Positions 6,503 to 14,579 are shown, counted from the first letter of the stretch. The stretch: 34,190 bases of DNA from Paludibacteraceae bacterium (GCA_017457295.1 JAFTHS010000001.1:1-34190), one strand, 5' to 3'. The notes: generated from the sequence alone by a model not told the origin. Program-made: numbers and translations.

Positions 6503-7483
6503 ATGGCAAGAAACGCGACAAATACACTGTTACAACAGGCTAAAAAACTCAAAAGCGATGAGTTTTATACCTTATTGCCAGATATAGAGAGCGAACTGCA
6601 ACACTATACAAAGCATTTTATGGGGAAAGTAGTCTATTGTAATTGCGATGATCCAAGAACCAGCAATTTCTATCGATACTTTGCAGAAAACTTTCATCGT
6701 TTAGGATTGAAAAAATTGATTGCAGCATGCTATCAAGAATCGCATCGTAATTTATTTGAAATTGAGAATAACCTTTCTGGCTTTTATTATATCTACACTG
6801 GGACTGAAAATGAAAATATTATCCCTACAGATACGGATATCATTCATTTCCATGGTGATGGAGATTTTAGAAGTAAAGAGAGTATTGACCTTCTTCAGCA
6901 AGCAGACATCGTTGTCACTAATCCGCCATTTTCATTGTTTCGGGAATACGTTGCACAGTTGATTAAATATAAAAAATCATTCTTAATCATTGGCAATATC
7001 AATGCCATTACATATAAAGAAATATTTCATTTGATTAAGGAGAACCAAGTTTGGTTAGGCGTTAATCTCGGTAGAGGTATTTCAGGATTTATAGTACCTG
7101 AGCACTATGAATTATATGGTACAGAAGCAAGAATTGATAAGAACGGAAATAGAATCATTTCACCAAATAATTGTCTATGGCTCACTAATATGGATAATGC
7201 TAAACGCAATGAGAAAATTGTACTTACCAAAAGGTATATAGGGAACGAGTCAGCATATCAACGTTATGACAATTATAATGGGATAAATGTCAATAAAACT
7301 CAAGACATACCAATGGACTATGCAGGATATATGGGGGTCCCCATTACATTCCTGCACAAGTTCAACCCTAATCAATTTGAAATAATCAAATTCAGGAAAG
7401 GAGATGACGATAAAGACCTTTCTATTAATGGCAAATGCCCATATTTTAGAATATTGATTAGAAACCTACAAGCGGTATTCTAA
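6503..7483 (+). CDS. ecoRIM: M.EcoRI-family adenine-N6 DNA methyltransferase
   Basis: A 326-residue protein (M.EcoRI is about the same length). It closely follows M.EcoRI as I remember it: 'MARNATNTLL', 'VVYCNCDDPR', 'FHGDGDFRS', the catalytic motif IV 'DIVVTNPPFSLF' near residues 134-145, 'LGRGISGFIVPEHYELYGTE' and the C-terminal 'DLSINGKCPYFRIL'. It should methylate the inner adenine of GAATTC (GA-m6A-TTC) and so protect host DNA. It starts 2 bases after the endonuclease stop and keeps the endonuclease-first gene order of E. coli EcoRI. No controller (C) protein gene is present. It is AT-rich like its partner and is followed by a strong terminator. Confidence 0.95.
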   Translation: MARNATNTLLQQAKKLKSDEFYTLLPDIESELQHYTKHFMGKVVYCNCDDPRTSNFYRYFAENFHRLGLKKLIAACYQESHRNLFEIENNLSGFYYIYTGTENENIIPTDTDIIHFHGDGDFRSKESIDLLQQADIVVTNPPFSLFREYVAQLIKYKKSFLIIGNINAITYKEIFHLIKENQVWLGVNLGRGISGFIVPEHYELYGTEARIDKNGNRIISPNNCLWLTNMDNAKRNEKIVLTKRYIGNESAYQRYDNYNGINVNKTQDIPMDYAGYMGVPITFLHKFNPNQFEIIKFRKGDDDKDLSINGKCPYFRILIRNLQAVF

Positions 7484-7521
7484 TCCCCTCCGAAGCTACT
7501 TTATTCTACTTTATTCCCTCG

Positions 7522-7567
7522 CAAACCCACACAAGCCCACAACGCTGTGTGGGTTTGTTGTATTTTT
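7522..7567 (+). terminator. Strong terminator after the methyltransferase gene
   Basis: CAAACCCACACA (7522-7533) and TGTGTGGGTTTG (7546-7557) form a perfect 12-bp stem with a 12-base loop, followed by TTGTATTTTT. The tail also contains TATTTTTG (7561-7568), which fits the -7 box consensus, so a promoter for the next operon may overlap the terminator. No -33 element is visible. Confidence 0.75.
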
Positions 7568-7568
7568 G

Positions 7569-7768
7569 CATCGTCTTTTGAAAAAGCGCGCATTTCAGAA
7601 GACAATGAACCCCAGTTACTAACCATTAAAACTAACCCTTAACCCCTCTATGGCATAGAGGTGTCTCCTTAAAAAACTACCGAGAAGCTTGCTTCGAGGT
7701 AAGAGGAGGCATGGCGGCGAGCTAAATGCGTGTGCGCATTTCTTTCTCGCAAGCCAAATGCCGACGAT
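7569..7768 (+). promoter_or_regulatory. Structured leader before the second island operon
   Basis: Three compact inverted repeats lie in 100 bases: CCTCTATG/CATAGAGG around a single G (7645-7661); TACC..GAAGC/GCTTC..GGTA-type arms (7678-7701, two mismatched pairs inside); and AAATGCG/CGCATTT on a 4-base loop (7724-7741). The gene starts at 7769. The first is an operator-like palindrome; the others could fold in RNA as a regulatory leader. No known riboswitch was recognised. Confidence 0.4.
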
Positions 7769-8080
7769 ATGGCAATTATCAAAAATTCGACTCCTTTTGA
7801 TTCGATTCAGAAGAAGTTCTCGGGTTCGGATGAGATTCATTTCCGCAACCGCAAGAAAGACAATGCCACCATTGGTGTGCGTGTGAAGAACCCATACGAT
7901 GGTGGCAACAGCGAAGCTCAACAAGCTGTGCGTAACGCTTTCAAAGAAGCACAAACGCAAGCGACAACTATTCTCGCCGACCCAGAGCAACGAGCTACCT
8001 ACGAAGCAAAATTCAAAGCGCAGAAGAAGTACATCACACTGCGTGGGTATGTGGTGGCGCAAGTGTTTAAACAAAACTAA
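7769..8080 (+). CDS. Small island protein, unknown (103 aa)
   Basis: From the ATG at 7769 the product has 103 residues; the upstream extension to 7730 runs through a hairpin and is rejected. It has a polar N-terminal half with many basic residues and a helical C-terminal half ending 'FKAQKKYITLRGYVVAQVF'. The next gene ends in a related motif, 'FKAQTEYPTLRAYLWHV', so the two are probably paralogous. Such pairs of small proteins suggest a structural or DNA-packaging type role in a phage-derived element, but that is inference. It lies 14 bases from the following gene, in the same operon as the lysis cassette. Confidence 0.6.
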   Translation: MAIIKNSTPFDSIQKKFSGSDEIHFRNRKKDNATIGVRVKNPYDGGNSEAQQAVRNAFKEAQTQATTILADPEQRATYEAKFKAQKKYITLRGYVVAQVFKQN

Positions 8081-8094
8081 AAATCTAAAAAACC

Positions 8095-8421
8095 ATGGCT
8101 GGAAGTGTATTTTATTTAGCACCCGTGGATAATGCATCGGGCAAGATCTTTGGCAAAAAACAAAAATGGATGGCAGTACGCCGATTAACAGGTAAACGAC
8201 AACGCGGATGCAGCGTGATGGGCGAACGTAGTACCCCTGTCAGCGATGAGGAGAAGCAATATCGCACCTACTGGGGACAAGTGGCATCGGCAGTGGCAGC
8301 CCGCATGAAAGACCCCACCAAGCAACCACAAGACCAAGCGGCGTTCAAAGCGCAAACGGAGTATCCAACCCTGCGTGCATACCTGTGGCATGTGTGCAGC
8401 GAGGAGATCAATAATGCGTAA
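8095..8421 (+). CDS. Small island protein, unknown (108 aa), paralogue of the previous one
   Basis: A 108-residue basic protein. The N-terminus 'SVFYLAPVDNASGKIFGKK' resembles 'SPVAGLIGKLEYNGK' of the 64-residue protein at 5087. The C-terminus shares FKAQ-x2-Y-x-TLR-x-Y with the protein at 7769. No enzyme motif, signal or membrane segment is seen. Base composition is clearly richer in G+C than in the restriction-modification genes. Its TAA overlaps the ATG of the next gene (TAATG), so translation is probably coupled to the holin-like protein. Confidence 0.6.
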   Translation: MAGSVFYLAPVDNASGKIFGKKQKWMAVRRLTGKRQRGCSVMGERSTPVSDEEKQYRTYWGQVASAVAARMKDPTKQPQDQAAFKAQTEYPTLRAYLWHVCSEEINNA

Positions 8422-8606
8422 TGAAACGATTGCAATTGATCCTGGCAGTGGCAATGTGCACCTTCGGTTGCGCATTGCTCACCGCTGGGTTTGTGACACC
8501 GCCTATGGGCGAGATCCACCACTCGCTGCTGATAGCGTTTGGGGAGATCCTGACATTCTCGGGCTCGCTCATAGGCATTGATTACAAATATCGCTATCGC
8601 GAGTGA
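8421..8606 (+). CDS. Holin-like small membrane protein
   Basis: A 61-residue protein with two hydrophobic segments (about 5-25 and 34-54), a short polar turn 'TPPMGEIHHS' between them and a charged C-terminus 'DYKYRYRE'. Size, two membrane helices and a charged end fit class II holins. It sits directly before a cell-wall-type DUF5675 gene and a spanin-like gene, the usual place of a holin in a lysis cassette. There is no sequence signature that proves this; it could be another small membrane protein of the element. Confidence 0.5.
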   Translation: MKRLQLILAVAMCTFGCALLTAGFVTPPMGEIHHSLLIAFGEILTFSGSLIGIDYKYRYRE

Positions 8607-8629
8607 CACAACTAAAAAGAGTAAAAATT

Positions 8630-9031
8630 ATGTATATACGATTGATACGAAATGAGGCGCAAGGCAATGCCATCACGGGGCGGTTGGTGATCGATGGAAG
8701 GTGGTATTGCAATACGCTGGAACGTGTTGGCTATCAGATACCTGCGCTGTGCTACCATGTGGCAGTGACCATGTCGCCGAAGTTCCGTAGGCTGCTGCCT
8801 ATCGTGCAGCATGTACCACAACGCAGCGGGATACGCATACACAGAGGCAGCAAGCCCGAACATTCGACAGGGTGCATATTGGTGCCTAAAGAAGTGGAAA
8901 AAGAATTGACTAACAAACTATCAAAAGCACAAGAAGAACATGAAGAGATTATCCTGGATGTTACGGACTTTTGCCGTGGTACTGAGTATGGCTATGATCA
9001 CCCTTGTGAACCCGAGTTGCAAAAGCCATGA
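8630..9031 (+). CDS. DUF5675 family protein, possible cell-wall enzyme
   Basis: A 133-residue protein from the ATG at 8630 (a GTG at 8603 is possible but overlaps the previous gene). It has the DUF5675 pattern: 'GRLVIDGRWYCNTLER' near residues 17-32, then 'GIRIHRGSKPEHSTGCILV' near 67-85. The His and Cys in that second motif are spaced like those of YkuD-type L,D-transpeptidases, so a peptidoglycan-active role is plausible but inferred. DUF5675 genes occur in phages and Bacteroidota elements. The 3' end overlaps the spanin-like gene by 92 bases in another frame. Confidence 0.65.
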   Translation: MYIRLIRNEAQGNAITGRLVIDGRWYCNTLERVGYQIPALCYHVAVTMSPKFRRLLPIVQHVPQRSGIRIHRGSKPEHSTGCILVPKEVEKELTNKLSKAQEEHEEIILDVTDFCRGTEYGYDHPCEPELQKP

Positions 9032-9347
9032 GGCAGTGGTGCAACATGGTGTAGAATGGTGTAGCATGGTGGAGCATAGCCATGACACCATCGTGGTGCA
9101 GGATAGCGTGTTCGTGAGCGAGAAAGTGCAAGGCGATACCGTATATATGACGCGGGTGGAGTGGCGTGAAAGATGGCGGACACGGGTGGAACGCGATACG
9201 GTGGTAGATGTGCGGGTGGAGAAAGAGGTGGTGCAACTGCCGCCAGAGCGGTATGTGCCGAAGTTCTATCGGTGGTGCACAGTGGCCCTATGGGTAGGTA
9301 TGATAATTGTGATAATCTATATCCTTATCCGTTGCCGTTTCCGTTGA
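8940..9347 (+). CDS. Spanin-like lipoprotein with C-terminal membrane anchor
   Basis: A 135-residue protein. Residues 1-26 are a signal ending in 'NPSC', an imperfect lipobox (Cys27). The middle (28-108) is polar and rich in 'DTV' and 'ER' heptad-like runs, suggesting extended or coiled structure. A single hydrophobic helix (about 112-130, 'VALWVGMIIVIIYILI') is followed by the basic tail RCRFR. A lipid anchor at one end and an inner-membrane helix at the other is the layout of a unimolecular spanin, as in phage T1 gp11. Overlap with the upstream DUF5675 gene also fits a lysis cassette. It is the last island gene, 12 bases from rlmH. Confidence 0.55.
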   Translation: MKRLSWMLRTFAVVLSMAMITLVNPSCKSHEAVVQHGVEWCSMVEHSHDTIVVQDSVFVSEKVQGDTVYMTRVEWRERWRTRVERDTVVDVRVEKEVVQLPPERYVPKFYRWCTVALWVGMIIVIIYILIRCRFR

Positions 9348-9359
9348 TAGCCCCAGCAC

Positions 9360-9830
9360 TTACTCGTGATGGTAGGGCTCGCCTCGAAGGATAGTCATGG
9401 CACGGTAGATTTGCTCGATAAGGAAAAGTCGTACCATTTGGTGCGAGAAGGTCATTTGACTGAGAGAAACTTTGCCATTCGCACGCTCGTACACCGACTG
9501 AGAAAAACCATAAGGACCACCAATAGCAAAAAACAGGTCGCGACCAGAAGACATCTTCTTTTGCAATTGCTGCGCAAATTCTACAGAGCGATACTCCTTG
9601 CCATGCTCGTCCAGCAGAATGAGGTCTGCGCTCTGAGGAACAGCACGCAAGATCAGTTCACCTTCGGCCTGCTTCTGCTGGTCAGGAGTGAGCGCCTTGG
9701 TATTGCGCAACTCGGGAATAACCTGCACACGCACAGGCAGATAATGCGTCAAGCGACGCAGATATTCCTGACACAAAGTGTCGATATGTGGGTCTGTGGT
9801 TTTGCCAACAAACAGTAGGGTGGTGGTCAT
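9360..9830 (-). CDS. rlmH: 23S rRNA pseudouridine-1915 N3-methyltransferase RlmH
   Basis: A 156-residue SPOUT-family methyltransferase that modifies pseudouridine 1915 in helix 69 of 23S rRNA using S-adenosylmethionine. Visible family marks are the glycine loop 'FAIGGPYGF' near residues 101-109 and the C-terminal knot 'QIYRAMTILRGEPYHHE', which is nearly invariant in RlmH. Length is normal. It is the last gene of the lysS-gpsA-pgi-djlA-rlmH operon, 14 bases after djlA. Its 3' end faces the phage-like island, and no terminator is visible in the 12-base gap, so the island may have inserted right behind it. Confidence 0.95.
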   Translation of the reverse strand: MTTTLLFVGKTTDPHIDTLCQEYLRRLTHYLPVRVQVIPELRNTKALTPDQQKQAEGELILRAVPQSADLILLDEHGKEYRSVEFAQQLQKKMSSGRDLFFAIGGPYGFSQSVYERANGKVSLSQMTFSHQMVRLFLIEQIYRAMTILRGEPYHHE

Positions 9831-9844
9831 GTATTGCTTAGTGT

Positions 9845-10609
9845 TTAGAGCCCTCTAATGGATTTGATATGCTCGTATGCCTCGTTGATAGCGCGGAACT
9901 TGTCGGTGGCTTGTTGGCGGATATTCTCACCCGCATTGGCCACTTTGTCGGGATGATACTTCATTGCCATACGACGATATGCCTTTTTGACCTCCTCATC
10001 CGTAGCAGTAGGCAGAATCTCAAGTGCAGTATATGCCCAATTGGCATCTCGATTCTTACGATAGAGCGATAGGAGCGATTGGTAATCCGCCGTAGCGATG
10101 CCCATATGAAAAGCAATCTGCTGAATCACATTGGTTTCGGCTTCTACCACTTCGCCATCGGCTTTGGCCACCTCCAGGAGCAGATGAACCAACTCTAAAC
10201 GAACCGAATAATTGACATGCTGACGAATTTGCGTGGCAATCTCCGCAGGATTGATGTCCTTTTGGAGTAGCTGCTTGAGCAATTGCAGAGCTTGTTTGGC
10301 TCCTTCCTCGCCAAAATTGCGAACCAGGAAGGGCTTGATACTACTGATCTCCGATTTCAGGATGCGCCCATCCGCCTTGATTACGCACGCCAGCAATACG
10401 ATAATTGATACGCGTATATCGCCTTGCGTGGCGTGTGTAGTACGTTGGCGCGACGAATGGGGATGCCCTTGGGCATCGCCATCGTTGTCAGATAGAAGGA
10501 GCTGGCTGGCACCATCGATCATTGATGCAATGAATACACCAATGAGCGCACCAATGGGACCGCCTAACACGAACCCAAGACCACCAAATATCCACTTGCT
10601 TGCAGACAT
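9845..10609 (-). CDS. djlA: DjlA-like co-chaperone (TerB and J domains)
   Basis: A 254-residue protein. Residues about 5-30 are hydrophobic and Gly-rich ('FGGLGFVLGGPIGALIGVFIA'-type) and probably anchor the N-terminus in the membrane. A TerB-like helical domain covers about 68-178 ('KADGRILKSEI' and 'KADGEVVEAE' mark its two acidic repeats). A C-terminal J domain covers about 190-254, with the Hsp70-activating HPD in 'MKYHPDKV'. It should stimulate DnaK ATPase activity at the membrane. Its start overlaps the pgi stop by one base, and rlmH follows. Confidence 0.85.
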   Translation of the reverse strand: MSASKWIFGGLGFVLGGPIGALIGVFIASMIDGASQLLLSDNDGDAQGHPHSSRQRTTHATQGDIRVSIIVLLACVIKADGRILKSEISSIKPFLVRNFGEEGAKQALQLLKQLLQKDINPAEIATQIRQHVNYSVRLELVHLLLEVAKADGEVVEAETNVIQQIAFHMGIATADYQSLLSLYRKNRDANWAYTALEILPTATDEEVKKAYRRMAMKYHPDKVANAGENIRQQATDKFRAINEAYEHIKSIRGL

Positions 10610-11937
10610 TAGAGACGAGCTTTGATGGCAGCAGATTCAGCTTCGTAGCCCGGTTTGTCGAGCAGAGCAAACATGTTCTTCTTGTATGCCTCTACGCCAG
10701 GTTGGTTGAATGGATTGACACCCAAGATATAGCCAGAGATACCGCACGCACGCTCAAAGAAATAGAGCAATTGTCCGATATAGTATTCGTTGAGCTTAGG
10801 CAAGGTGATCTTCATATTTGGCACACCGCCATCGATATGCGCAAGCATGGTGCCAAGTTCTGCCATCTTATTCACCTCGTCCACACGCTTACCTGCCAAG
10901 AAGTTCAATCCATCGAGGTTGGCATCGTCGTGAGGGAAAGGTACGGTATGATTAGGTTCGAGCACCGAAATCACGGTCTCAAACAAGTGGCGTTCGCCAT
11001 CTTGGATATACTGGCCCATAGAGTGGAGGTCGGTGGTGAAGTCTACACTGGCAGGGAAGATACCTTTGCCATCCTTGCCTTCGGACTCGCCATAGAGTTG
11101 CTTCCACCACTCGCTGATATTGTGCAACTTAGGATGGAAATTAACCAACAACTCCACTTTCTTGCCTTGCTCTTGATAAAGGCTATTGCGTGCTGCCGCA
11201 TAGATGGCAGCAGGGTTCTCCTCGAATGGGGTAGTGATACCACATTGCTGCATCATCTGCTCGGCACCATCAATGAGCGCCTTGATATCCAATCCTGCGC
11301 AAGCGATAGGCAACAAGCCCACAGGCGAAAGCACAGAGAAACGACCGCCAATATTATCCTCAATCACATAGGTCTTGTAGCCCTCTTGAGTAGCCAAAGT
11401 GCGGAGTGCACCGCGTTTAGCATCGGTGATGCAAACGATAAGACGCTTAGCCGCTTCCTTGCCTTGTTGCTCTTCCAATTGAGTCTTCAAGAGGCGGAAT
11501 GCCAACGCTGGCTCGGTGGTAGTACCAGACTTGGAGATGCTGATGATACCGAACTTCTTGTTCTTGAGAAGCGCTTGCAACTCGTATAGGTAGTCTTCTC
11601 CGATATTTTGTCCTGCATATACGATGGCTGGTTTCTCGCCTTCTAACCACGCGAAACTGCTGGTTAGAGCATCAATCACAGCTTTAGCTCCAAGATACGA
11701 ACCGCCAATACCAATACATACAATCACTTCACACTCTTTGCGCAGCAAATCTGCTGTGGCTTGAATATCATCGAGTTGTGGACGGATGTCGGCTGGCAAG
11801 TTCATCCAACCAAGGAAATCATTGCCTAAACCAGTACCATTGACCAATTGCTCTTGTGCTTGAGCTACTTGTTGTTTGTACGCATGGATTGCTTCTGCAG
11901 AAACAGCAGTACCATAGGAGAATTGAATATTATTCAT
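10609..11937 (-). CDS. pgi: Glucose-6-phosphate isomerase
   Basis: A 442-residue enzyme, the shorter form usual in Bacteroidota and Firmicutes. It interconverts glucose 6-phosphate and fructose 6-phosphate in glycolysis and gluconeogenesis. SIS-domain motifs are clear: '[14 protein letters not shown]' near residues 75-88, the phosphate-binding '[15 protein letters not shown]' near 135-150, '[14 protein letters not shown]' near 198-211, and the C-terminal PGI signature '[15 protein letters not shown]' near 415-429. It is 6 bases from gpsA and overlaps djlA by one base, within one operon. Confidence 0.97.
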   Translation of the reverse strand: MNNIQFSYGTAVSAEAIHAYKQQVAQAQEQLVNGTGLGNDFLGWMNLPADIRPQLDDIQATADLLRKECEVIVCIGIGGSYLGAKAVIDALTSSFAWLEGEKPAIVYAGQNIGEDYLYELQALLKNKKFGIISISKSGTTTEPALAFRLLKTQLEEQQGKEAAKRLIVCITDAKRGALRTLATQEGYKTYVIEDNIGGRFSVLSPVGLLPIACAGLDIKALIDGAEQMMQQCGITTPFEENPAAIYAAARNSLYQEQGKKVELLVNFHPKLHNISEWWKQLYGESEGKDGKGIFPASVDFTTDLHSMGQYIQDGERHLFETVISVLEPNHTVPFPHDDANLDGLNFLAGKRVDEVNKMAELGTMLAHIDGGVPNMKITLPKLNEYYIGQLLYFFERACGISGYILGVNPFNQPGVEAYKKNMFALLDKPGYEAESAAIKARL

Positions 11938-11943
11938 AATGGA

Positions 11944-12933
11944 TTATTGAAATTTTTTAGTTAGTTCTTTGATAATTGCTTTTGCTGATCTGCGATTGTA
12001 GAGAATCTGATACATGGCCTCTACGATAGGCAAATCAACTTGTGCTTCCTGATTGGCAAGCCAAATGGCTTTGGTGCCGTAGTATCCTTCAGCTACCATT
12101 TCCATTTCTGTTTGTGCGGCTTTGACGCTATACCCCATACCAATCATTTGTCCAAACTGGCGGTTGCGCGAAAAATTGGAGTAGGCAGTGACTAACACAT
12201 CGCCCAAATATCCGCTGTCGGTGATTTCTCGAGGAACATCCGCTTTGGCCTTAGCAAAACGAATAATCTCGTGCATAGCATTGGTAAGCAATACGGCCTG
12301 GAAATTATCTCCATAGTGCAAACTCTTGCATATGCCTGCTGCGATAGCGTAGATATTCTTCATTACGCTGGCGTACTCTAGGCCCTCAACGTCGTTGCTC
12401 GGAGTGGTACGAACATATGGGGTGTCAAATAGTTTTTGCCACAGGTCGGCTTTGACAGGGTCTTTGCAGCCCACCGTAAGGTAACTCAGTCGCTCCAAAG
12501 CGATTTCCTCAGCATGGCAAGGGCCTGTGATAACGCCTAAATTCTCTTTTGGGACGTGATAATATGTGTGTAGATAGTCTGTTACCAACATATTCTCATC
12601 GGGTATCATACCTTTGACCGCAGAGATAACGCATTTGTGCGACATATCGATAGTGATGTCATTCAGACTCTGCTTGATATAGGGCGATGGAATAGCCAAA
12701 ATAATCAGGTCAGACTGATCTACAACGAGATTGATATCCGCGGAAAAATGTATGCGCGATACATCAAAATATGCCCATTCCAAATGGTTTGGATTGCGGC
12801 GAATCTCGATAAATTCGTCGATGGTTTCTTGTTTTCGGATATACCAATTGATATCTTGCAGATTGTGCATTACAATCTTAGCAAGAGCAGTTGCCCAACT
12901 GCCAGAACCGAGTATAGCTACTTTCATAGGCAA
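11944..12933 (-). CDS. gpsA: Glycerol-3-phosphate dehydrogenase [NAD(P)+]
   Basis: A 329-residue GpsA that reduces dihydroxyacetone phosphate to sn-glycerol 3-phosphate for phospholipid synthesis. The Rossmann loop 'ILGSGSWATALAKI' is at the N-terminus. 'ITGPCHAEEI' near residues 136-145 and the catalytic Lys region 'ASVMKNIYAIAAG' near 188-200 match the family, as does 'DSGYLGDVLVTAYS' near 240-253. The start could be 12933 or the next ATG at 12927. A 35-base gap to lysS contains a 15-bp palindrome (12947-12961). Confidence 0.95.
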   Translation of the reverse strand: MPMKVAILGSGSWATALAKIVMHNLQDINWYIRKQETIDEFIEIRRNPNHLEWAYFDVSRIHFSADINLVVDQSDLIILAIPSPYIKQSLNDITIDMSHKCVISAVKGMIPDENMLVTDYLHTYYHVPKENLGVITGPCHAEEIALERLSYLTVGCKDPVKADLWQKLFDTPYVRTTPSNDVEGLEYASVMKNIYAIAAGICKSLHYGDNFQAVLLTNAMHEIIRFAKAKADVPREITDSGYLGDVLVTAYSNFSRNRQFGQMIGMGYSVKAAQTEMEMVAEGYYGTKAIWLANQEAQVDLPIVEAMYQILYNRRSAKAIIKELTKKFQ

Positions 12934-12946
12934 TAATATGTTTTAT

Positions 12947-12961
12947 CGTTGTTTAACAACG
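12947..12961. repeat. 15-bp palindrome between lysS and gpsA
   Basis: CGTTGTT and AACAACG form perfect 7-base arms around one base. It lies in the 35-base gap inside the operon. No T-run follows on the minus strand, so it is not a terminator; it may tune gpsA expression or be incidental. Confidence 0.35.
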
Positions 12962-12968
12962 CGTTAGT

Positions 12969-14516
12969 CTATTTTTCTGGCTTCATCGTAGGGAACAATA
13001 GCACATCTTGGATAGATGGTTGTCCGGTCATGAAGATAGCAAGACGGTCGATACCAATGCCGATACCAGATGTAGGAGGCATACCATATTCGAGTGCACG
13101 CATGAAATCGTGGTCGATAATCATTGCCTCGTCGTCGCCCTTGTCAGCCAACTTCATTTGCTCTACGAAGCGCTCGTATTGGTCGATAGGGTCGTTGAGC
13201 TCGCTATATGCATTGGCCAACTCTTTGCCGTTGACCATCAGCTCGAAACGCTCGGTGAGACCGGGTTTGGAGCGGTGCATCTTGGTGAGTGGCGACATCT
13301 CTACTGGGTAGTCTGTGATGAAAGTAGGTTGGATGAAAGTGCCCTCGCATGTCTCGCCAAAAATCTCATCGATGAGCTTGCCTTTGCCCATCTTGTCGGT
13401 ATCCTCTACACCGTATTTCTTAGCCACTTGTCGGATCTCGTCTTCGGTCATGGTGCTCAGGTCGTAGCCCGTCTTCTCTTGGATAGCTTCTAAGATTGGC
13501 AGACGGCGGTATGGTGCCTTGAAGTTCACGATATTGTCGCCAATCTTCACCTCGGTAGTACCATTGACAGCGATGGCGATCTTCTCGAGCAATTGCTCGG
13601 TGAAAGACATCATCCAATTGTAGTCCTTGTATTGCACGTAGAGCTCCATGCAAGTGAACTCTGGGTTGTGGGTGCGGTCCATGCCCTCGTTGCGGAAGTT
13701 GCGACCAATCTCGTACACACCCTCGAAACCACCTACGATGAGGCGCTTGAGGTAGAGCTCGGTAGCGATACGCATGTACATATCCACGTCGAGCGCGTTG
13801 TGGTGGGTGATGAACGGACGAGCCGATGCGCCACCAGCAATGGCTTGCAGCATAGGTGTCTCCACCTCAGTATAGCCCGCCTCGTCAAACACCTGACGCA
13901 TAGTGCGGATGATAGTTGCACGCTTGAGGAAGACGTCCTTTACGCCCTCGTTCACCACTAAGTCCACATATCGTTGGCGGTAGCGTTGCTCTGGATCGTT
14001 GAAGCCGTCGTATGCCACACCATCTTTGTACTTGACGATAGGCAATGGACGGAGACTCTTAGCCAAAACGGTCAGCTTTTGTGCGTGTACACTAATCTCG
14101 CCCATCTGGGTGCGGAAGACAAAGCCCTCGATACCAATAAAATCACCAATATCAAGCAGTTTTTTGAATACCACGTTGTACATCTGTTGCTCCACAGTGG
14201 TAGCCGTCTCGCCCTCAGCAACAGATGCCTGGATGTCATCGCGGCTCACATATACCTGGATGCGGCCTTTGGAGTCTTGCACCTCGATAAACGATGCCTT
14301 ACCCATGATACGACGCGACATCAATCGACCAGCAATGCGCACTGGTTTGCCCGTGTACCACTCTGCATCATCTGTAGCTTCATCAACAAAAGATGATTTA
14401 ATATCTGTAGAATAACCAGTAACTACATACTCATCAGCAGGATAGGGATTGATACCCATATCACGCATCTTTTGCAGGCTCTCTCTGCGAATAACTTCTT
14501 GTTCTGATAGTTCCAT
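12969..14516 (-). CDS. lysS: Lysyl-tRNA synthetase, class II
   Basis: A 515-residue class II synthetase that charges tRNA-Lys. The N-terminal OB-fold anticodon-binding domain covers about 50-150 ('VRIAGRLMSRRIMGKASFIEV'-type start). Motif 2 'FRNEGMDRTHNPEFT' is near residues 272-286 and motif 3 'GIGIGIDRLAIFMTG' is near 490-504. Length is close to E. coli LysS. It is the first gene of the operon with gpsA, pgi, djlA and rlmH, and has a clear promoter upstream. Confidence 0.97.
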   Translation of the reverse strand: MELSEQEVIRRESLQKMRDMGINPYPADEYVVTGYSTDIKSSFVDEATDDAEWYTGKPVRIAGRLMSRRIMGKASFIEVQDSKGRIQVYVSRDDIQASVAEGETATTVEQQMYNVVFKKLLDIGDFIGIEGFVFRTQMGEISVHAQKLTVLAKSLRPLPIVKYKDGVAYDGFNDPEQRYRQRYVDLVVNEGVKDVFLKRATIIRTMRQVFDEAGYTEVETPMLQAIAGGASARPFITHHNALDVDMYMRIATELYLKRLIVGGFEGVYEIGRNFRNEGMDRTHNPEFTCMELYVQYKDYNWMMSFTEQLLEKIAIAVNGTTEVKIGDNIVNFKAPYRRLPILEAIQEKTGYDLSTMTEDEIRQVAKKYGVEDTDKMGKGKLIDEIFGETCEGTFIQPTFITDYPVEMSPLTKMHRSKPGLTERFELMVNGKELANAYSELNDPIDQYERFVEQMKLADKGDDEAMIIDHDFMRALEYGMPPTSGIGIGIDRLAIFMTGQPSIQDVLLFPTMKPEK

Positions 14517-14579
14517 AATTTTTTATCTTGAAATTCTTGTACCTTATACTACTATTTGCACAATTGCGCAATTTGGCTG

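Larger units (their letters stand above)
2946..9347 (+). mobile_element. Phage- or satellite-like island with EcoRI-type cargo
   Basis: All genes here run plus-strand, opposite to the adjoining housekeeping block. Contents in order are a DNA-binding regulator, a VapE-type ATPase, small proteins, DUF4248, an EcoRI-like restriction-modification pair, two related small proteins and a probable lysis cassette. VapE and DUF4248 are typical of Bacteroidota prophage-like and integrated elements. The right edge abuts the 3' end of rlmH, 12 bases away. No integrase, transposase, capsid or tail gene and no convincing direct repeats at the edges were seen, so this is a remnant, a satellite or a domesticated cassette. 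The boundaries are approximate. Confidence 0.55.

Noticed and set aside
7619..8137. 172-codon minus-strand frame
   Set aside because: It overlaps the hairpin leader and the small island gene; its composition is that of an antisense shadow.
2486..9360. Direct repeats marking the island ends
   Set aside because: Comparing the left intergenic region with the bases next to rlmH by eye gave no convincing shared sequence.
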